From positions 62,001 to 126,000 of the forward strand of contig JAZRXL010000072.1 in the NCBI GenBank assembly GCA_045600225.1: 64,000 nucleotides of DNA. Direction: 5' to 3'. Below are positions 8,411 to 17,858 of this stretch, in pieces. Each line of letters starts with the position of its first letter. The stretch's first letter is position 1. The stretch comes from UBA1181 sp045600225. GTDB taxonomy: Bacteria; Bacteroidota; Bacteroidia; Bacteroidales; Paludibacteraceae. The notes under the pieces are model-generated. The model saw only the letters and a program-made list of their open reading frames with translations. It did not search any database and was not told the origin of the DNA. Made by a program: the position numbers and the translations under genes.

Positions 8411-8953
8411 TTATAATTCCATTTCTTCCAAGCATTCACCATCTATGTTTCGGACTCTTATTCTATGGTCTTCGTCAATTGTGGCAAAGGTAGCAACTCT
8501 TCCCTCTTTTGGGAATGTGATGCTGCCTGTATTGCAGATGATGCAATTCGTCTCACGGGTTAGTTCCCATAGGTGAGTGTGTCCATAGCATAGAAGATCC
8601 CCATTCAGTTGAGGTGCATTCTCTTTGTTGAATTTGTGTCCGTGAGTTAGAAATACTTTTATGCCTTCTGCAACCAAGATGGTGTAATCTGCCATCATGG
8701 GGAATTGAAGAAGCATTTGGTCTACTTCAGAATCACAATTTCCTCTCACTGCAACGATCTTATCCTTCATTGCATTGAGTCTGTCAGCGATACCTGGGGC
8801 ATTTAAGCCTTGTGGAACGCCGTTGCGGGGACCATAATTAAGGATGTCTCCAAGAATGAGAAGCATGTCGTATTTACCTTTTTCGAAAAAGGTAAGAACC
8901 TTTTCCAATTGAGGCAAACATCCGTGAATGTCTGATACTATAAGATATTTCAT
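8411..8953 (-). CDS. yfcE: YfcE family metallophosphodiesterase
   Basis: A 180-residue calcineurin-like phosphoesterase. The metal-binding motifs are in order: SDIHG near residue 8, GDxLNYGPRN near 36, RGNCD near 71, LTHGH near 104 and YGHTH near 124. Length and motif spacing match the YfcE/MJ0936 family, which hydrolyses phosphodiesters with Mn2+ in the cytoplasm; the physiological substrate is not established. It lies 10 bases after the GH3 gene and 21 bases before the HAD hydrolase, so the three are probably one transcript. Confidence 0.9.
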   Translation of the reverse strand: MKYLIVSDIHGCLPQLEKVLTFFEKGKYDMLLILGDILNYGPRNGVPQGLNAPGIADRLNAMKDKIVAVRGNCDSEVDQMLLQFPMMADYTILVAEGIKVFLTHGHKFNKENAPQLNGDLLCYGHTHLWELTRETNCIICNTGSITFPKEGRVATFATIDEDHRIRVRNIDGECLEEMEL

Positions 8954-8963
8954 CTTTGTAAAA

Positions 8964-11306
8964 TTACTCTGAGAAGTAGGAGTCTCTTAACGGAATGTTA
9001 AGTTGCTCTCCTGTTAATTCAATCTCTTCTGCAAGTCGGATGTCTGTTGATGATGCTCCCACCTTTATTTGATATTTTCCTCCATCTACAGACCAATGTC
9101 CTTCGTTGTAGTATCCTAATTGCTGAGGTGAAACGGCAAAACTTATGCTTTTAGTCTCTCCCGGTTTCAATGAAACGCGTCTGAATCCTTGCAACTGGAT
9201 AGGTTTGATGTTGGAAACCGTATCTGAAGGCGAAACATACAATTGAACAATTTCGTCAGCTTCGACAGAGCCTGTGTTTGTGATGTCACAACTAACATTA
9301 AATCGTTTTGATTTTGTGCTTGTCGACTTTTCTGCTTTTAGGTTGTCATATTTGAAGTTAGAGTAGGAAAGACCATATCCGAATGGATAAGCAATGCGTT
9401 TGTCTTTTTCTACACTGTAATTGTAGCATATTGCTTCTCGGATCTCCTCTGCAGGATAGCTAATGCTCAACTTTCCGGAAGGACTTACATTTCCATAGAT
9501 GATATCGGCAAGAGCATTACCTCCCTCTTCTCCAGGGTACCATGCTTGGATTACGGCTGCACATTTAGGTGCAAGTTTGGAGATGACCTGAGCACGACCA
9601 CCGAATAGAACAAGGATCACAGGTTTGCCAGTGGCAATCAGTTTCTCTACATACGCCTCTTGCTGTCCTGGTAAGTGTAGATGGGTTCTGTCTCTGTTCT
9701 CTCCACAGAGAATAACATTTTCTCCCATTGCAGCGATAATGACGTCACTGCTTGCTGCAAGCTTAAGGGCTTCTGCCTCGTTTGCTTTTTCTCCACTATC
9801 AATCTTTCTGTTCTGAATGGATTTCATGTAAGCTGCACGCTCGTCACCTGCATCTTCGATGATGGTCTCGACCTCTTCTGTCCAATCGCAACCTCTGCTA
9901 TATTCGATAGAGAAACCTGCTGGAAGTTTGCTTTCCAATCCCTCTTTGAGTTTTATGATTTGAGGATGTGCGTCATCTTCTATCTTCAATTGCCAGAAAT
10001 AACGCATAGATTGGTAGGTATAGTCACCTAGCATAGCCCACATGCTATTTGCATTTGGACCTGTTAGGGCAATCTTCATGGCTTTTTGATTGTCGTTTTT
10101 AAGAGGCAATATTCCGTTGTTCTCGAGTAAAACGACTGATTGGGTTGCTAGTTGATAAGACAATTGACGTTCTTCTGGAGTGTCGAGGTCGATGTGTCCT
10201 TCTGCATACAATGCATTGTTTTTATTTAGAAGTCCCAACTCTGCTTTTAGTTTTAAAACTCTCTTGACAGCCTTCTCGAAGGTTTCTTGTTGAATCAAAC
10301 CTTGTTCAATTGCAGTAGGAATGTATTGGTAACACAATCCCTCTGGGAAATCCACGTCATTACCTGCATTCAATGCTTTTGCGGCTTTGTGCATCGCATC
10401 TGGTTCATTCACCAATTGGTCGATTGAACCATAGTCGCTAACTGTTACTCCGTCGAAGTGAAGATAGTCTCGTAGGATGCCTTGTTGGATATCACTATTG
10501 CCCACGCATTGGGTACCGTTGATGGCGTGGTATCCTGTCATAATCACTCTGCTGTTGGCAGTCCTGATAATGGTTTCGTGCGGCATTAGAATTTCCGACA
10601 TCAACTCCTTTTCTTGTGCATTGCCGCCTCCTCCGTAGCCAAGGAAGTGCTTTGAACAAGCAGCAACTCCCTCGTTTAGGTTATTGTGTTGAAGACCCTT
10701 GACAAAAGCAACACCCATTGCAGAAGATAGATAGCTGTCTTCTCCATAAGACTCTTCCAATCTGTTGAAAGATGGGTTTCTAACAATGTCCACCATTGGA
10801 GAAAGGGCAAGAGCACCGCCCATCTTACGGAAGTTGGATGCTGTTAGATATGTTTTCTTCTCTGCTAATTCAGGGTTGAAAGAGCAGGCTAATCCTATTT
10901 GCTGTGGGTAGACGGTTGCGCCATAGGCGGCGATACCTGTCAGTACCTCTTCGTGGAATAGTGCGGGTACGCTATTGGGTGTATGGGTTGCAAGCCAACT
11001 TTGCATTTTTGCAACCATATCTCTTATTTGATCTGCGTTTTTCCTTTGGGTAACGGCGTATTGGGAAAAATGACCGGCTCCATTAGATAGAAGCTGTTGA
11101 CATTTTAATGTGTCAAGATTATCGTTCTCGTCGAAAAACTGAGCCAAATAAAAACCTCTGAGTTGGGCAACTCGTTCCTCTTGACTTAGTTTGTCGTACA
11201 ATGAATTTACTTGCTCGTCGTAGGATTCTTTTTGTTCTTTAGTGGAACAAGATGTTAGTAATGAAGAAATTGCCATTGCTAAGATGAGTTTGAAATTTAT
11301 CTTCAT
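8964..11306 (-). CDS. Glycoside hydrolase family 3 beta-glucosidase-like lipoprotein
   Basis: A 780-residue lipoprotein (lipobox LLTSC, C20). It has the three GH3 domains: a TIM barrel to about residue 360, an alpha/beta sandwich at roughly 390-610 and a fibronectin III-like domain at the C-terminus. The nucleophile is D291 in VTVSDYGS. KHF (219-221) and the paired ESYGED segment are conserved substrate-pocket motifs. Family members remove terminal beta-glucose or xylose from oligosaccharides. The lipid anchor places it in the periplasm or on the surface. No SusC/SusD pair or other glycan enzymes adjoin it. A -7 box lies at 11421-11428. Confidence 0.92.
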   Translation of the reverse strand: MKINFKLILAMAISSLLTSCSTKEQKESYDEQVNSLYDKLSQEERVAQLRGFYLAQFFDENDNLDTLKCQQLLSNGAGHFSQYAVTQRKNADQIRDMVAKMQSWLATHTPNSVPALFHEEVLTGIAAYGATVYPQQIGLACSFNPELAEKKTYLTASNFRKMGGALALSPMVDIVRNPSFNRLEESYGEDSYLSSAMGVAFVKGLQHNNLNEGVAACSKHFLGYGGGGNAQEKELMSEILMPHETIIRTANSRVIMTGYHAINGTQCVGNSDIQQGILRDYLHFDGVTVSDYGSIDQLVNEPDAMHKAAKALNAGNDVDFPEGLCYQYIPTAIEQGLIQQETFEKAVKRVLKLKAELGLLNKNNALYAEGHIDLDTPEERQLSYQLATQSVVLLENNGILPLKNDNQKAMKIALTGPNANSMWAMLGDYTYQSMRYFWQLKIEDDAHPQIIKLKEGLESKLPAGFSIEYSRGCDWTEEVETIIEDAGDERAAYMKSIQNRKIDSGEKANEAEALKLAASSDVIIAAMGENVILCGENRDRTHLHLPGQQEAYVEKLIATGKPVILVLFGGRAQVISKLAPKCAAVIQAWYPGEEGGNALADIIYGNVSPSGKLSISYPAEEIREAICYNYSVEKDKRIAYPFGYGLSYSNFKYDNLKAEKSTSTKSKRFNVSCDITNTGSVEADEIVQLYVSPSDTVSNIKPIQLQGFRRVSLKPGETKSISFAVSPQQLGYYNEGHWSVDGGKYQIKVGASSTDIRLAEEIELTGEQLNIPLRDSYFSE

Positions 11307-11420
11307 AGTGTTAATTAAATTGGAGTGAGAGTTTCAACAAGTAAAACTCCACGAGTGCGTTTGTTTGATTTATGTAAATTGTTATCTCTAATTTCGTTCA
11401 GGTTTCATGCAAAACCTATG

Positions 11421-11428
11421 CAAATATA
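11421..11428 (-). promoter_or_regulatory. Possible -7 element for the GH3 operon
   Basis: TATATTTG on the minus strand fits the -7 consensus, but no TTG is found 19-21 bases further upstream. If used, the leader would be about 105 bases long. Confidence 0.4.
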
Positions 11429-11463
11429 GTAAAAAGTTGAAAGAAGATGCATTGTTGATGGTA

Positions 11464-11504
11464 TAAAAAAAGGAAGTTGTCGAGGCTTCGATCAACTTCC
11501 TTTT
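11464..11504 (-). terminator. Terminator of the efflux operon
   Basis: Arms 11468-11479 and 11493-11504 are perfectly complementary (12 bp), and the minus strand continues in a U-run. It lies 16 bases past the stop of the last ABC-2 permease gene. Confidence 0.85.
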
Positions 11505-11519
11505 GTCTGTTGGTGATGT

Positions 11520-12710
11520 TTAAACACACTCCTTTTTTATTCTGTATCTATATACTAAACATGCTGTTATGAAATAGATGACAATCTGAATGAGTAGTCC
11601 TTTGTACTCCATTGTGATATCTGAGATGGAGGCTCCCATAGAATTAATCTTAACAAATCCTTGTATTCCAAAAGTGCTTGGTAGGAAGTGACTGATGTAT
11701 TTCCAAACAGCAGGAACGGCAGATCCAGGCCAAGACACTCCAGAGATGAAAAGGAAAACAATAGAAAAGAATACCAATGCCACATAGGCAGTCTCCTTCT
11801 CTTTGATGAAAACACTCAAGGTCATTCCAAAGAATATACATGCGATGATGTAAGGAAGAATGAGTGATAGTAAGTTGATTGGGTCTCCTATTTGAGGAAG
11901 TGAGAATATCTTTGGAACAATCCACAATAGATAGAAACTCATCAACAAATAGATCATAAGATAGCAGAGAGCTTTACCGAATACGATTCTGAAAGTTCCT
12001 CTTTTATGGCGAAAGATGGGTTGCATTCTGTGGAATTTCTTTCGGTCGTAAGCATCACCTGCCAATACGCATATTCCAATGATTAATGTTTGTTGAATTA
12101 ATAACATTAGGAATGCAGGCAAAAGGAAACTGTCAAATCCACTTTGTGTGTTAAAGAACGCAACTTCCTCGTAGTCGATAGGCGTGATTGCTACCTCTGC
12201 TTCACGTTCAGTGGCATTGTCCATTCTGTCAATTTGGATCTCTTTGTTCATTTCCAAAGAGACTTCTGTGGCAGTTAGTACAAAGCATTTGTAATAAAGC
12301 AAGCTGCTCATGTCGCAGTAGACTAAAACATTTGCTTTTTGTTTGTTAGCGATGCATTTAGAAAACTCTTTCGGAAATTTCATGATTCCGTAGGCTTTTT
12401 TCTCGCGTAATAATTCTCTTGCCTCACCCATGTTGGCACACACTGCAACCACTTCCACATCTCTTGATGCATCGCAGAGCCTTCTAAACTCTCTGGATTC
12501 GGGTGAGTTGCATTCATCTACCACCACCAACTTGGCTTCTTTCGCCACCTCTTGGTTGTATATCAATCCATAGACAATAGGGTAGAACAGAGGCGCGATC
12601 AAGAATAGAAGTAGAACAGCTGAATCAGACATTACGCTTTTGATTTCGTCGTGCCAAACCAATAGGATGTCTGTGAGGCCTTCTTTTATTTGTTTGAAAA
12701 ATCGGTTCAT
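11520..12710 (-). CDS. ABC-2 type transporter permease (second of the operon)
   Basis: A permease of 396 residues from the ATG at 12710, which gives a normal cytoplasmic N-terminus (MNRFFKQIKEG), a length like the partner's (392) and a 10-base gap to it. A start at 12770 would overlap the upstream gene by 50 bases. Layout: one helix near residues 28-50, a large extracytoplasmic domain (to about 190), then five to six helices, the last near 370-390. This is the YhhJ/YbhR-like ABC-2 membrane protein of HlyD-linked exporters. It probably dimerises with the product of the gene upstream. No nucleotide-binding subunit is encoded nearby. Confidence 0.85.
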   Translation of the reverse strand: MNRFFKQIKEGLTDILLVWHDEIKSVMSDSAVLLLFLIAPLFYPIVYGLIYNQEVAKEAKLVVVDECNSPESREFRRLCDASRDVEVVAVCANMGEARELLREKKAYGIMKFPKEFSKCIANKQKANVLVYCDMSSLLYYKCFVLTATEVSLEMNKEIQIDRMDNATEREAEVAITPIDYEEVAFFNTQSGFDSFLLPAFLMLLIQQTLIIGICVLAGDAYDRKKFHRMQPIFRHKRGTFRIVFGKALCYLMIYLLMSFYLLWIVPKIFSLPQIGDPINLLSLILPYIIACIFFGMTLSVFIKEKETAYVALVFFSIVFLFISGVSWPGSAVPAVWKYISHFLPSTFGIQGFVKINSMGASISDITMEYKGLLIQIVIYFITACLVYRYRIKKECV

Positions 12711-12720
12711 ATTCTTTTGT

Positions 12721-13899
12721 TTAAACTTCGTAAACATCGTATTTGTATACTGTATGTAATCTTCGGGCACTTAGTAGAGGTAAGAATAGGAACAGTAAAA
12801 GTGCTACGTAAGACGTCCAAGAGTAGCAGAATGGTATTCCATTCAGAGCATTATCCACATAGAGGAGGAAGAAATGTCTGAGAGGGAAGACTGCTGCCCA
12901 AGTTTGGATTACAGGATGCATCTCTCCAACAGGGAATGTGAAACCACTGATCGAGAAGGAGAGCATACAGAAGAATGCAGATATACTCAATGCAATACGA
13001 AGAATAGGTATCAGGGCATAAAAAAATACTGCAATAGAAACACAAGCCAAAACGAACAAATAGGATACGATGAGCATAGAGCCTAATCCGTTGTGACAAG
13101 GGAAGTGCATAAATCCGTAGAGTACTACCTCGACAAACGTTATCATAATGAAATAGATGATGATGTGAGGTAATAGTTTTCCTGCCATGGCTGTGAATAT
13201 ATCATCATCTGCCATTGCAAGAAGTTCTTCTGATCGTTTCTGCTTGATTTCCGAGCCTAATGCGAATACGGTTGTGATAACAATAACGACACACAATAGT
13301 CCAGGGAGAAGCACATTACACAAGTATATTGCATAATTTACCCAAGGGTTTCCAATCGGGTGGGTGTCGATGGCTATTGGTTGAAGTTCTGCCATCGCCT
13401 GTTCTTCAGTCTGTCCCTTTGCGGTACGCAACTCTCTACCTACATAAGCGGAACCTAATATAGAGATGGTTTTCATATCTCTAAACAGAAGGGATCCTGC
13501 AACAATGTACGAGTTGTTTGTGTAGAAAGAGACTTTAGGTTGACGGAAGGATAGGATGTCGTGCTCCAATCCTTCTGGAATGTAGTATATACCATATACT
13601 TTCCCTTGTTGCATCAAGCTTCTTGCCTCTTGGAAAGATTGGCAGTTTGCCACCACGTCGGTTTGCTTGAATCCGTCCAAATGTCTGGATAGTCTACGAG
13701 AAATATTTGACATATCCATGTCGACTACGGCTACGGGCATCTTGTTGGGTAGTCCGTCTTGCATTAGCGTAAGAAAAAATAGTACGCAAAACAATGGGGC
13801 TCCAACCATTATGCATAGGTATAGCTTTCGAGAGGTGAGAAGTTCCCATTCTCTCACCATAATCGACCAGATCTTTTTTATGGTTGAATTGTTTTCCAT
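12721..13899 (-). CDS. ABC-2 type transporter permease (first of the operon)
   Basis: A 392-residue inner-membrane protein with the same layout as its neighbour: a helix near residues 25-47, a periplasmic domain (VAVVDMDMSNISRRL onward) and six C-terminal helices (about 185-380). It belongs to the ABC-2 permease family found with HlyD adaptors and TolC channels. It follows the HlyD gene by 22 bases. The pair looks like an ancient duplication and probably forms a heterodimer. The exported compound is unknown; the MarR regulator suggests a toxic or antimicrobial compound. Confidence 0.87.
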   Translation of the reverse strand: MENNSTIKKIWSIMVREWELLTSRKLYLCIMVGAPLFCVLFFLTLMQDGLPNKMPVAVVDMDMSNISRRLSRHLDGFKQTDVVANCQSFQEARSLMQQGKVYGIYYIPEGLEHDILSFRQPKVSFYTNNSYIVAGSLLFRDMKTISILGSAYVGRELRTAKGQTEEQAMAELQPIAIDTHPIGNPWVNYAIYLCNVLLPGLLCVVIVITTVFALGSEIKQKRSEELLAMADDDIFTAMAGKLLPHIIIYFIMITFVEVVLYGFMHFPCHNGLGSMLIVSYLFVLACVSIAVFFYALIPILRIALSISAFFCMLSFSISGFTFPVGEMHPVIQTWAAVFPLRHFFLLYVDNALNGIPFCYSWTSYVALLLFLFLPLLSARRLHTVYKYDVYEV

Positions 13900-13921
13900 C
13901 TAACTTAATGGTTAGTTGTCG

Positions 13922-14914
13922 TTATTTAACGATGACTGACATTCCGCTGATTAGACCCTCTGTTTTTTCAGTAGGTACAGCTCTTACTTCGAATGTTTTA
14001 GAGTCAAATTCTCCTGATACCTTTGTTGCTTTCCATGCAGCAAATGAACCAAGATCCTTCATATAAGTTACTTTTAGGTTAACTTCTTTGTTGTCCAATG
14101 CAGGAATGAATGCAGTAAAAGTTGTTCCTTCCATAAACTTTGAACAGTATTTCTCTCTGATGTTGAATGTAACCCAGACGTCTGCTGTGTCTATGATGTT
14201 CATGATAGGAGCACCAGATCCTACAAGTTCACCTCTTTGTGGAAATATCTCTGCAATCTTACCAGAGATAGGAGAAGTAAGAATAGTTTCTGACATATAA
14301 GAACGAACTTCAGCAACTGCACCCTTTGCTCTGTTAAGTTGTGCCAATGCTGCATCTTTTTCTTCGTCGGTTGCACCTTTCATTGCCATATCGTATTGAG
14401 ATTTTGCAGCCTGCTCGGTTGCTAACATTGCCTTGTAGTTGGCTTCTGCCTCATCTCTTTTTTGTGCAGGGATCACCTCTTTTTCGTACAATGATTGTAC
14501 ACGCTCGTATGACTTCTTGGCAACTTCTAAACCAGCTTGTGCCTTTTGCCACATCTCATAGGCGGCTTTGATTTGTTCGTCGGTTGCACCCTTGTTCGCT
14601 TTTTGGTTTAATGCAGATGCTGCTTTTTCTGCGGCGCGTGCTTGTTGCATCTTTGCTTGGATTTCAGGACTGTTTAAGATAACTAATGTGTCACCTTCTT
14701 GTACATAAGCACCTTCCTTTACTGTAAATCTATCTATCCTGGCAGGTACCTTTCCTGATACGCGAACTTGTGTGTACTCAACTTCACCTTGTATGATCTC
14801 AGCATCTGGTTTCATGGTGAAGATACCGATCAATGTGATACCTAGTACGATTGCTAAAAGTACGACGAATGCGATTACGATGTTAACATCATTTCCTTTG
14901 TTTCTTTTGCTCAT
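13922..14914 (-). CDS. HlyD/EmrA family periplasmic adaptor
   Basis: A 330-residue membrane fusion protein linking the inner-membrane permeases to the TolC channel. One N-terminal helix (residues 11-33) anchors it. A biotinyl-lipoyl-like half (RVSGKVPARIDRFTVKEGAYVQEGDTLVIL) is followed by a long alpha-hairpin rich in A, K, E and Q (residues 70-195), then the second lipoyl half and a beta-barrel. Gap of 37 bases from the TolC gene and 22 to the first permease. Confidence 0.92.
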   Translation of the reverse strand: MSKRNKGNDVNIVIAFVVLLAIVLGITLIGIFTMKPDAEIIQGEVEYTQVRVSGKVPARIDRFTVKEGAYVQEGDTLVILNSPEIQAKMQQARAAEKAASALNQKANKGATDEQIKAAYEMWQKAQAGLEVAKKSYERVQSLYEKEVIPAQKRDEAEANYKAMLATEQAAKSQYDMAMKGATDEEKDAALAQLNRAKGAVAEVRSYMSETILTSPISGKIAEIFPQRGELVGSGAPIMNIIDTADVWVTFNIREKYCSKFMEGTTFTAFIPALDNKEVNLKVTYMKDLGSFAAWKATKVSGEFDSKTFEVRAVPTEKTEGLISGMSVIVK

Positions 14915-14951
14915 GGCTATATTATTTTATGAACTGTTATTACTTGATTGT

Positions 14952-16427
14952 TTATTTTAAAAGAGCACCAGTTGCTTTTTTATAGTTTATTTCACTTACT
15001 TTGGCTTCGATTTCGGCTTCGATTTTGTTCGACTTGGCGGAGATCCAAGCAGTTTGTGCCTCCATTAGGTTTGATGCGGGGATGACACCCTCTTCAAAGC
15101 CTAAGGTTGCATACTTTAGGTTTTCCTCTGCCTTCTCCAAGCTTCTATTGGCAATTCCCAATTTTTTTAAAGCCTCTGAGTGGTTAAGAGCACTTTGATT
15201 AACTTGAAGCTCAATTTTCTCTTTTGCCTCCTCTTCTTTATAATTTGCAATCTGAGTCTCGCATTTTGCAGCTTTTAGTGTGAATATGTTTTCACCCCAG
15301 TGGAGTAGAGGTATGTTAACAAGTACTCCCACATGCCAGTCGAATCCAAATTTGGTTTCAAAACCATTTTTCATGTTGGGATTTGTTCCTGCGTAGCTAC
15401 CGAAGAGTGCTATGTTTGGCATTAGTTTGGCTCTCTCGATATGCTCCTTTTGTCTGTAGATCTCTTGTGCGATGTCTAGACTCTTAACCTCATTCCTGTT
15501 TTGATAAACTTCGTCCATATCAATTGGCTCAGTTTCTTCAAGATTTAAAGACTCGCTTTGTTCGTCTTCAAGGAAGAAGTTTTCGTTCAATGGCAATCCA
15601 CAGTATTGAGCAAGAAGCATTTTTGAAAGGTGAATCCCATTCTCTACACGGAATAGAGCCATTTCAGCTTCGTTCTTCTTTACGGATACAGACAACTGGT
15701 CTGCTTTTGTAGCCATACCAGACTCTATCAAGGCTGCCACATCATTATCCATCTTATCCAATAATTTGATAAGTCCCTCAACCGCTTTCTTCTTGCTTGC
15801 TAGTGATACAATCTGCCAATATGCTTCATCTGTGTTTACAAGGACCTCCTCTTGTAGAGTGTTTAGTTTGCTATCGGCTAATTGCTTCTTTAATTTACAA
15901 ATCTTATTGTAGGCAATGATTTTACCTCCCATAAAGACAGGTTGAGTAAGATTCAATGAGGCTACGAAGATGTTTCTTGTATCATAAGAAAGCTCTTCTG
16001 CAGGAATTGTGGTATATTGTTTCCATTGGATCTTTTCTGGATTCTCTTTTGGGTTGAAAGGCTTTCCCTCTGCGTCCAAAGGCACGGGTTGAGTGCCTAT
16101 TAATGTCCATTTGTTACTGATTTGATCTGGAGCAAAGGCGAAACTTCCGTTTGTGAGAGTTCCGATAGGAAGATACATATCTTCCGGAAGAAGATTTAGT
16201 TCATCTCCATTTCTCACATACGCACCTTTGATAGAAAGATCTGGGAAAAATTTTGTGACGGAAGCCTTTCTTTCATACTCTGCTTTGTTGCTTTCTGCTT
16301 GTGCAATTTTGTTTGATTTATTATTGTCGAGAGCCATCTTTCTGCAATCCTCAAGAGAGTAGGTGTTTTGCGCTTGGATGGATGCAACACAAAGCAATGT
16401 TCCAATGAATAAAATAACTTTTTTCAT
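14952..16427 (-). CDS. TolC family outer-membrane efflux channel
   Basis: A 491-residue protein with a signal peptide (cleavage after QAQ, about residue 19), then the two OEP repeats of long helices expected in TolC. The first repeat includes YSLEDCRKMALDNN and the second ends in KIEAEIEAKVSEINYKKATG. It is slightly longer than usual because of an insertion at residues 75-145 (rich in P, K and W). It forms the outer-membrane duct of the efflux system. It lies 13 bases after marR. Confidence 0.92.
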   Translation of the reverse strand: MKKVILFIGTLLCVASIQAQNTYSLEDCRKMALDNNKSNKIAQAESNKAEYERKASVTKFFPDLSIKGAYVRNGDELNLLPEDMYLPIGTLTNGSFAFAPDQISNKWTLIGTQPVPLDAEGKPFNPKENPEKIQWKQYTTIPAEELSYDTRNIFVASLNLTQPVFMGGKIIAYNKICKLKKQLADSKLNTLQEEVLVNTDEAYWQIVSLASKKKAVEGLIKLLDKMDNDVAALIESGMATKADQLSVSVKKNEAEMALFRVENGIHLSKMLLAQYCGLPLNENFFLEDEQSESLNLEETEPIDMDEVYQNRNEVKSLDIAQEIYRQKEHIERAKLMPNIALFGSYAGTNPNMKNGFETKFGFDWHVGVLVNIPLLHWGENIFTLKAAKCETQIANYKEEEAKEKIELQVNQSALNHSEALKKLGIANRSLEKAEENLKYATLGFEEGVIPASNLMEAQTAWISAKSNKIEAEIEAKVSEINYKKATGALLK

Positions 16428-16440
16428 TTTTGTGTATACT

Positions 16441-16908
16441 TTATTGTAGGTTAGTGAATACTCTACCTAATAGTTTGAATGATGTTTCGATCTCGTCTTC
16501 TGAAAAACCATAGAAAACAGATTCCAATCCTTTTCTTGTTACAGCACGAACTTTCTCTTGTAACTGTTTTCCTTTTTCGGTCAACATAACGTAGTTGGCT
16601 CTTTTGTCGCCTTCCTTCTCTGTTCTGTAAATAAGACCTTGTCTTTCCAAATTTCTGATGAGGCGAGTGATGCTCGGTCTATCTTTAAATGTGGCTTGTG
16701 CAATTTGATTTTGAGTAGGATGGTCTCCCTCTACTTCCAACCAAAGGCATGTCATAACCAACCATTGTTCTGGTGTCATGTCAATTCCTTCATTGCGAAA
16801 TTGTCTTGTCATTACTCTGTTGACAGCGTTACTTACCTTACCACTGATAACAGCGAATGCCAATTCTATTTCACCAGTCCACTTTTCTTCAATCCATTTG
16901 TTTACCAT
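16441..16908 (-). CDS. MarR family transcriptional regulator
   Basis: A 155-residue winged-helix regulator. The recognition region includes TQNQIAQATFKDRPSITRLIRNLERQGLI (about residues 80-110), followed by the wing with the usual D-K-R motif (EGDKRANYVMLTEKG). It is the first gene of the efflux operon and so likely autoregulates it in response to a small molecule. Candidate operators lie at 16957-17009. Cytoplasmic dimer by family. Confidence 0.92.
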   Translation of the reverse strand: MVNKWIEEKWTGEIELAFAVISGKVSNAVNRVMTRQFRNEGIDMTPEQWLVMTCLWLEVEGDHPTQNQIAQATFKDRPSITRLIRNLERQGLIYRTEKEGDKRANYVMLTEKGKQLQEKVRAVTRKGLESVFYGFSEDEIETSFKLLGRVFTNLQ

Positions 16909-16937
16909 ATCTTAATTCGTTTTATATTTTCTAATTG

Positions 16938-16945
16938 CAAAAATA
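16938..16945 (-). promoter_or_regulatory. -7 element of the marR efflux operon
   Basis: TATTTTTG on the minus strand, 30 bases upstream of the marR ATG, fits TAnnTTTG. The -33 region is occupied by a small inverted repeat rather than a clear TTTG. Confidence 0.5.
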
Positions 16946-16956
16946 GTTGTTGTGAC

Positions 16957-17009
16957 AATAATTTTCATTATTAATTTAGTTAAACAATCTTAAAATGTTG
17001 TTTAGACAA
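16957..17009 (-). promoter_or_regulatory. Candidate MarR operator cluster
   Basis: Three symmetric elements precede marR. TTGTCTAAACAA (17009-16998) is a near-perfect palindrome. TTGTTTAACTAA (16987-16976) is a variant starting exactly 22 bases, two helical turns, later. AATAAT/ATTATT (16957-16972) is a third inverted repeat over the -33 region. Paired 12-base palindromes two turns apart beside a marR gene are what an autoregulatory operator would look like. Binding itself is inference. Confidence 0.5.
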
Positions 17010-17023
17010 CTATAAAAATATTT

Positions 17024-17057
17024 AAACAAAAAAAGCACGACTTAAAGCCGTGCTTTT
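17024..17057 (-). terminator. Terminator of the exbB operon
   Basis: AAAAGCACG pairs with CGTGCTTTT (17031-17039 with 17049-17057), and the minus strand continues in a U-rich run. It lies 20 bases past the stop of the last lipoprotein gene and separates that operon from marR. Confidence 0.88.
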
Positions 17058-17077
17058 CTATTGTAGTGTAAGTTGTC

Positions 17078-17827
17078 TTATTTTGAACGATCGAAAACAA
17101 GAACTGCCATTTGAGTGTAGTTCAAATTCTCTGGAACATTGGTCAACATACCAAGAATCAAACTAAGATCAAATCCAAGATCCATTCCAGAATCTTCTCC
17201 TCCTATAACGCTTCCCATCAATGCTTTTAGGTTAGCAGAACCAGAGTTGACAATAGTAATGGTTAGAACATCTCCAGATACTGAATATTGAAGTTTGTCA
17301 ACCTTGGCAGATATATTAGCTCCCATGCCTCCTTCTTCGTCAGAGATCAATGAAGAAAGGTCTGAACCTGCCTTTATAGTAAAATCTTTTCCATTCTCGT
17401 CTTTCAATGTGATTTCCAATTGAGGGTCTTGAGTCTTGTAAGTTCCAGTTTCTTCTGAACCATCTTGGTCCTTCATGATAACAACGCCATCTTCTTTGAA
17501 GATAGTTGTAGAACCGAGGATGTCAGAGAGTGCACCAGAAAACTCTTTGATCATGTCTTCAGAGATAGGTAGGGTTGGGTTATTTTTAATAAATTCGTCC
17601 AACTCTTTTGATTCGAAAGAAGAGACTGATTTGTTCTCGTTAAGAACCCAAGTTCCAATGATAGAACCATTCGGTTTGTTCTCTCCAGAACCATTTCCAT
17701 TATCTGAATCATTGTTGTCTACATAGCCTGAATTTTCCAATTCTTCCTCTTCGTCTCCGCAGGAAGAGAATGTAAAGGTTACTGCACCTAAAAGAAGTAA
17801 CCCAGCATAAAATTTCATCTTATTCAT
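17078..17827 (-). CDS. Lipoprotein with lipocalin-like domain, function unknown
   Basis: A 249-residue lipoprotein (lipobox FSSC, C23). An acidic, Asn/Gly/Ser-rich linker (residues 25-55) leads to a domain opening with IIGTWVLNENK, the G-x-W entry of lipocalin-like beta-barrels, followed by alternating strands. The acidic linker after the cysteine is typical of surface-exposed lipoproteins in Bacteroidota. Last gene of the exbB-exbD-tonB operon, 31 bases after the preceding lipoprotein gene. No closer family recognised. Confidence 0.65.
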   Translation of the reverse strand: MNKMKFYAGLLLLGAVTFTFSSCGDEEEELENSGYVDNNDSDNGNGSGENKPNGSIIGTWVLNENKSVSSFESKELDEFIKNNPTLPISEDMIKEFSGALSDILGSTTIFKEDGVVIMKDQDGSEETGTYKTQDPQLEITLKDENGKDFTIKAGSDLSSLISDEEGGMGANISAKVDKLQYSVSGDVLTITIVNSGSANLKALMGSVIGGEDSGMDLGFDLSLILGMLTNVPENLNYTQMAVLVFDRSK

Positions 17828-17858
17828 AATGTATAGTTTTTAATGGGTTAATAAATAT

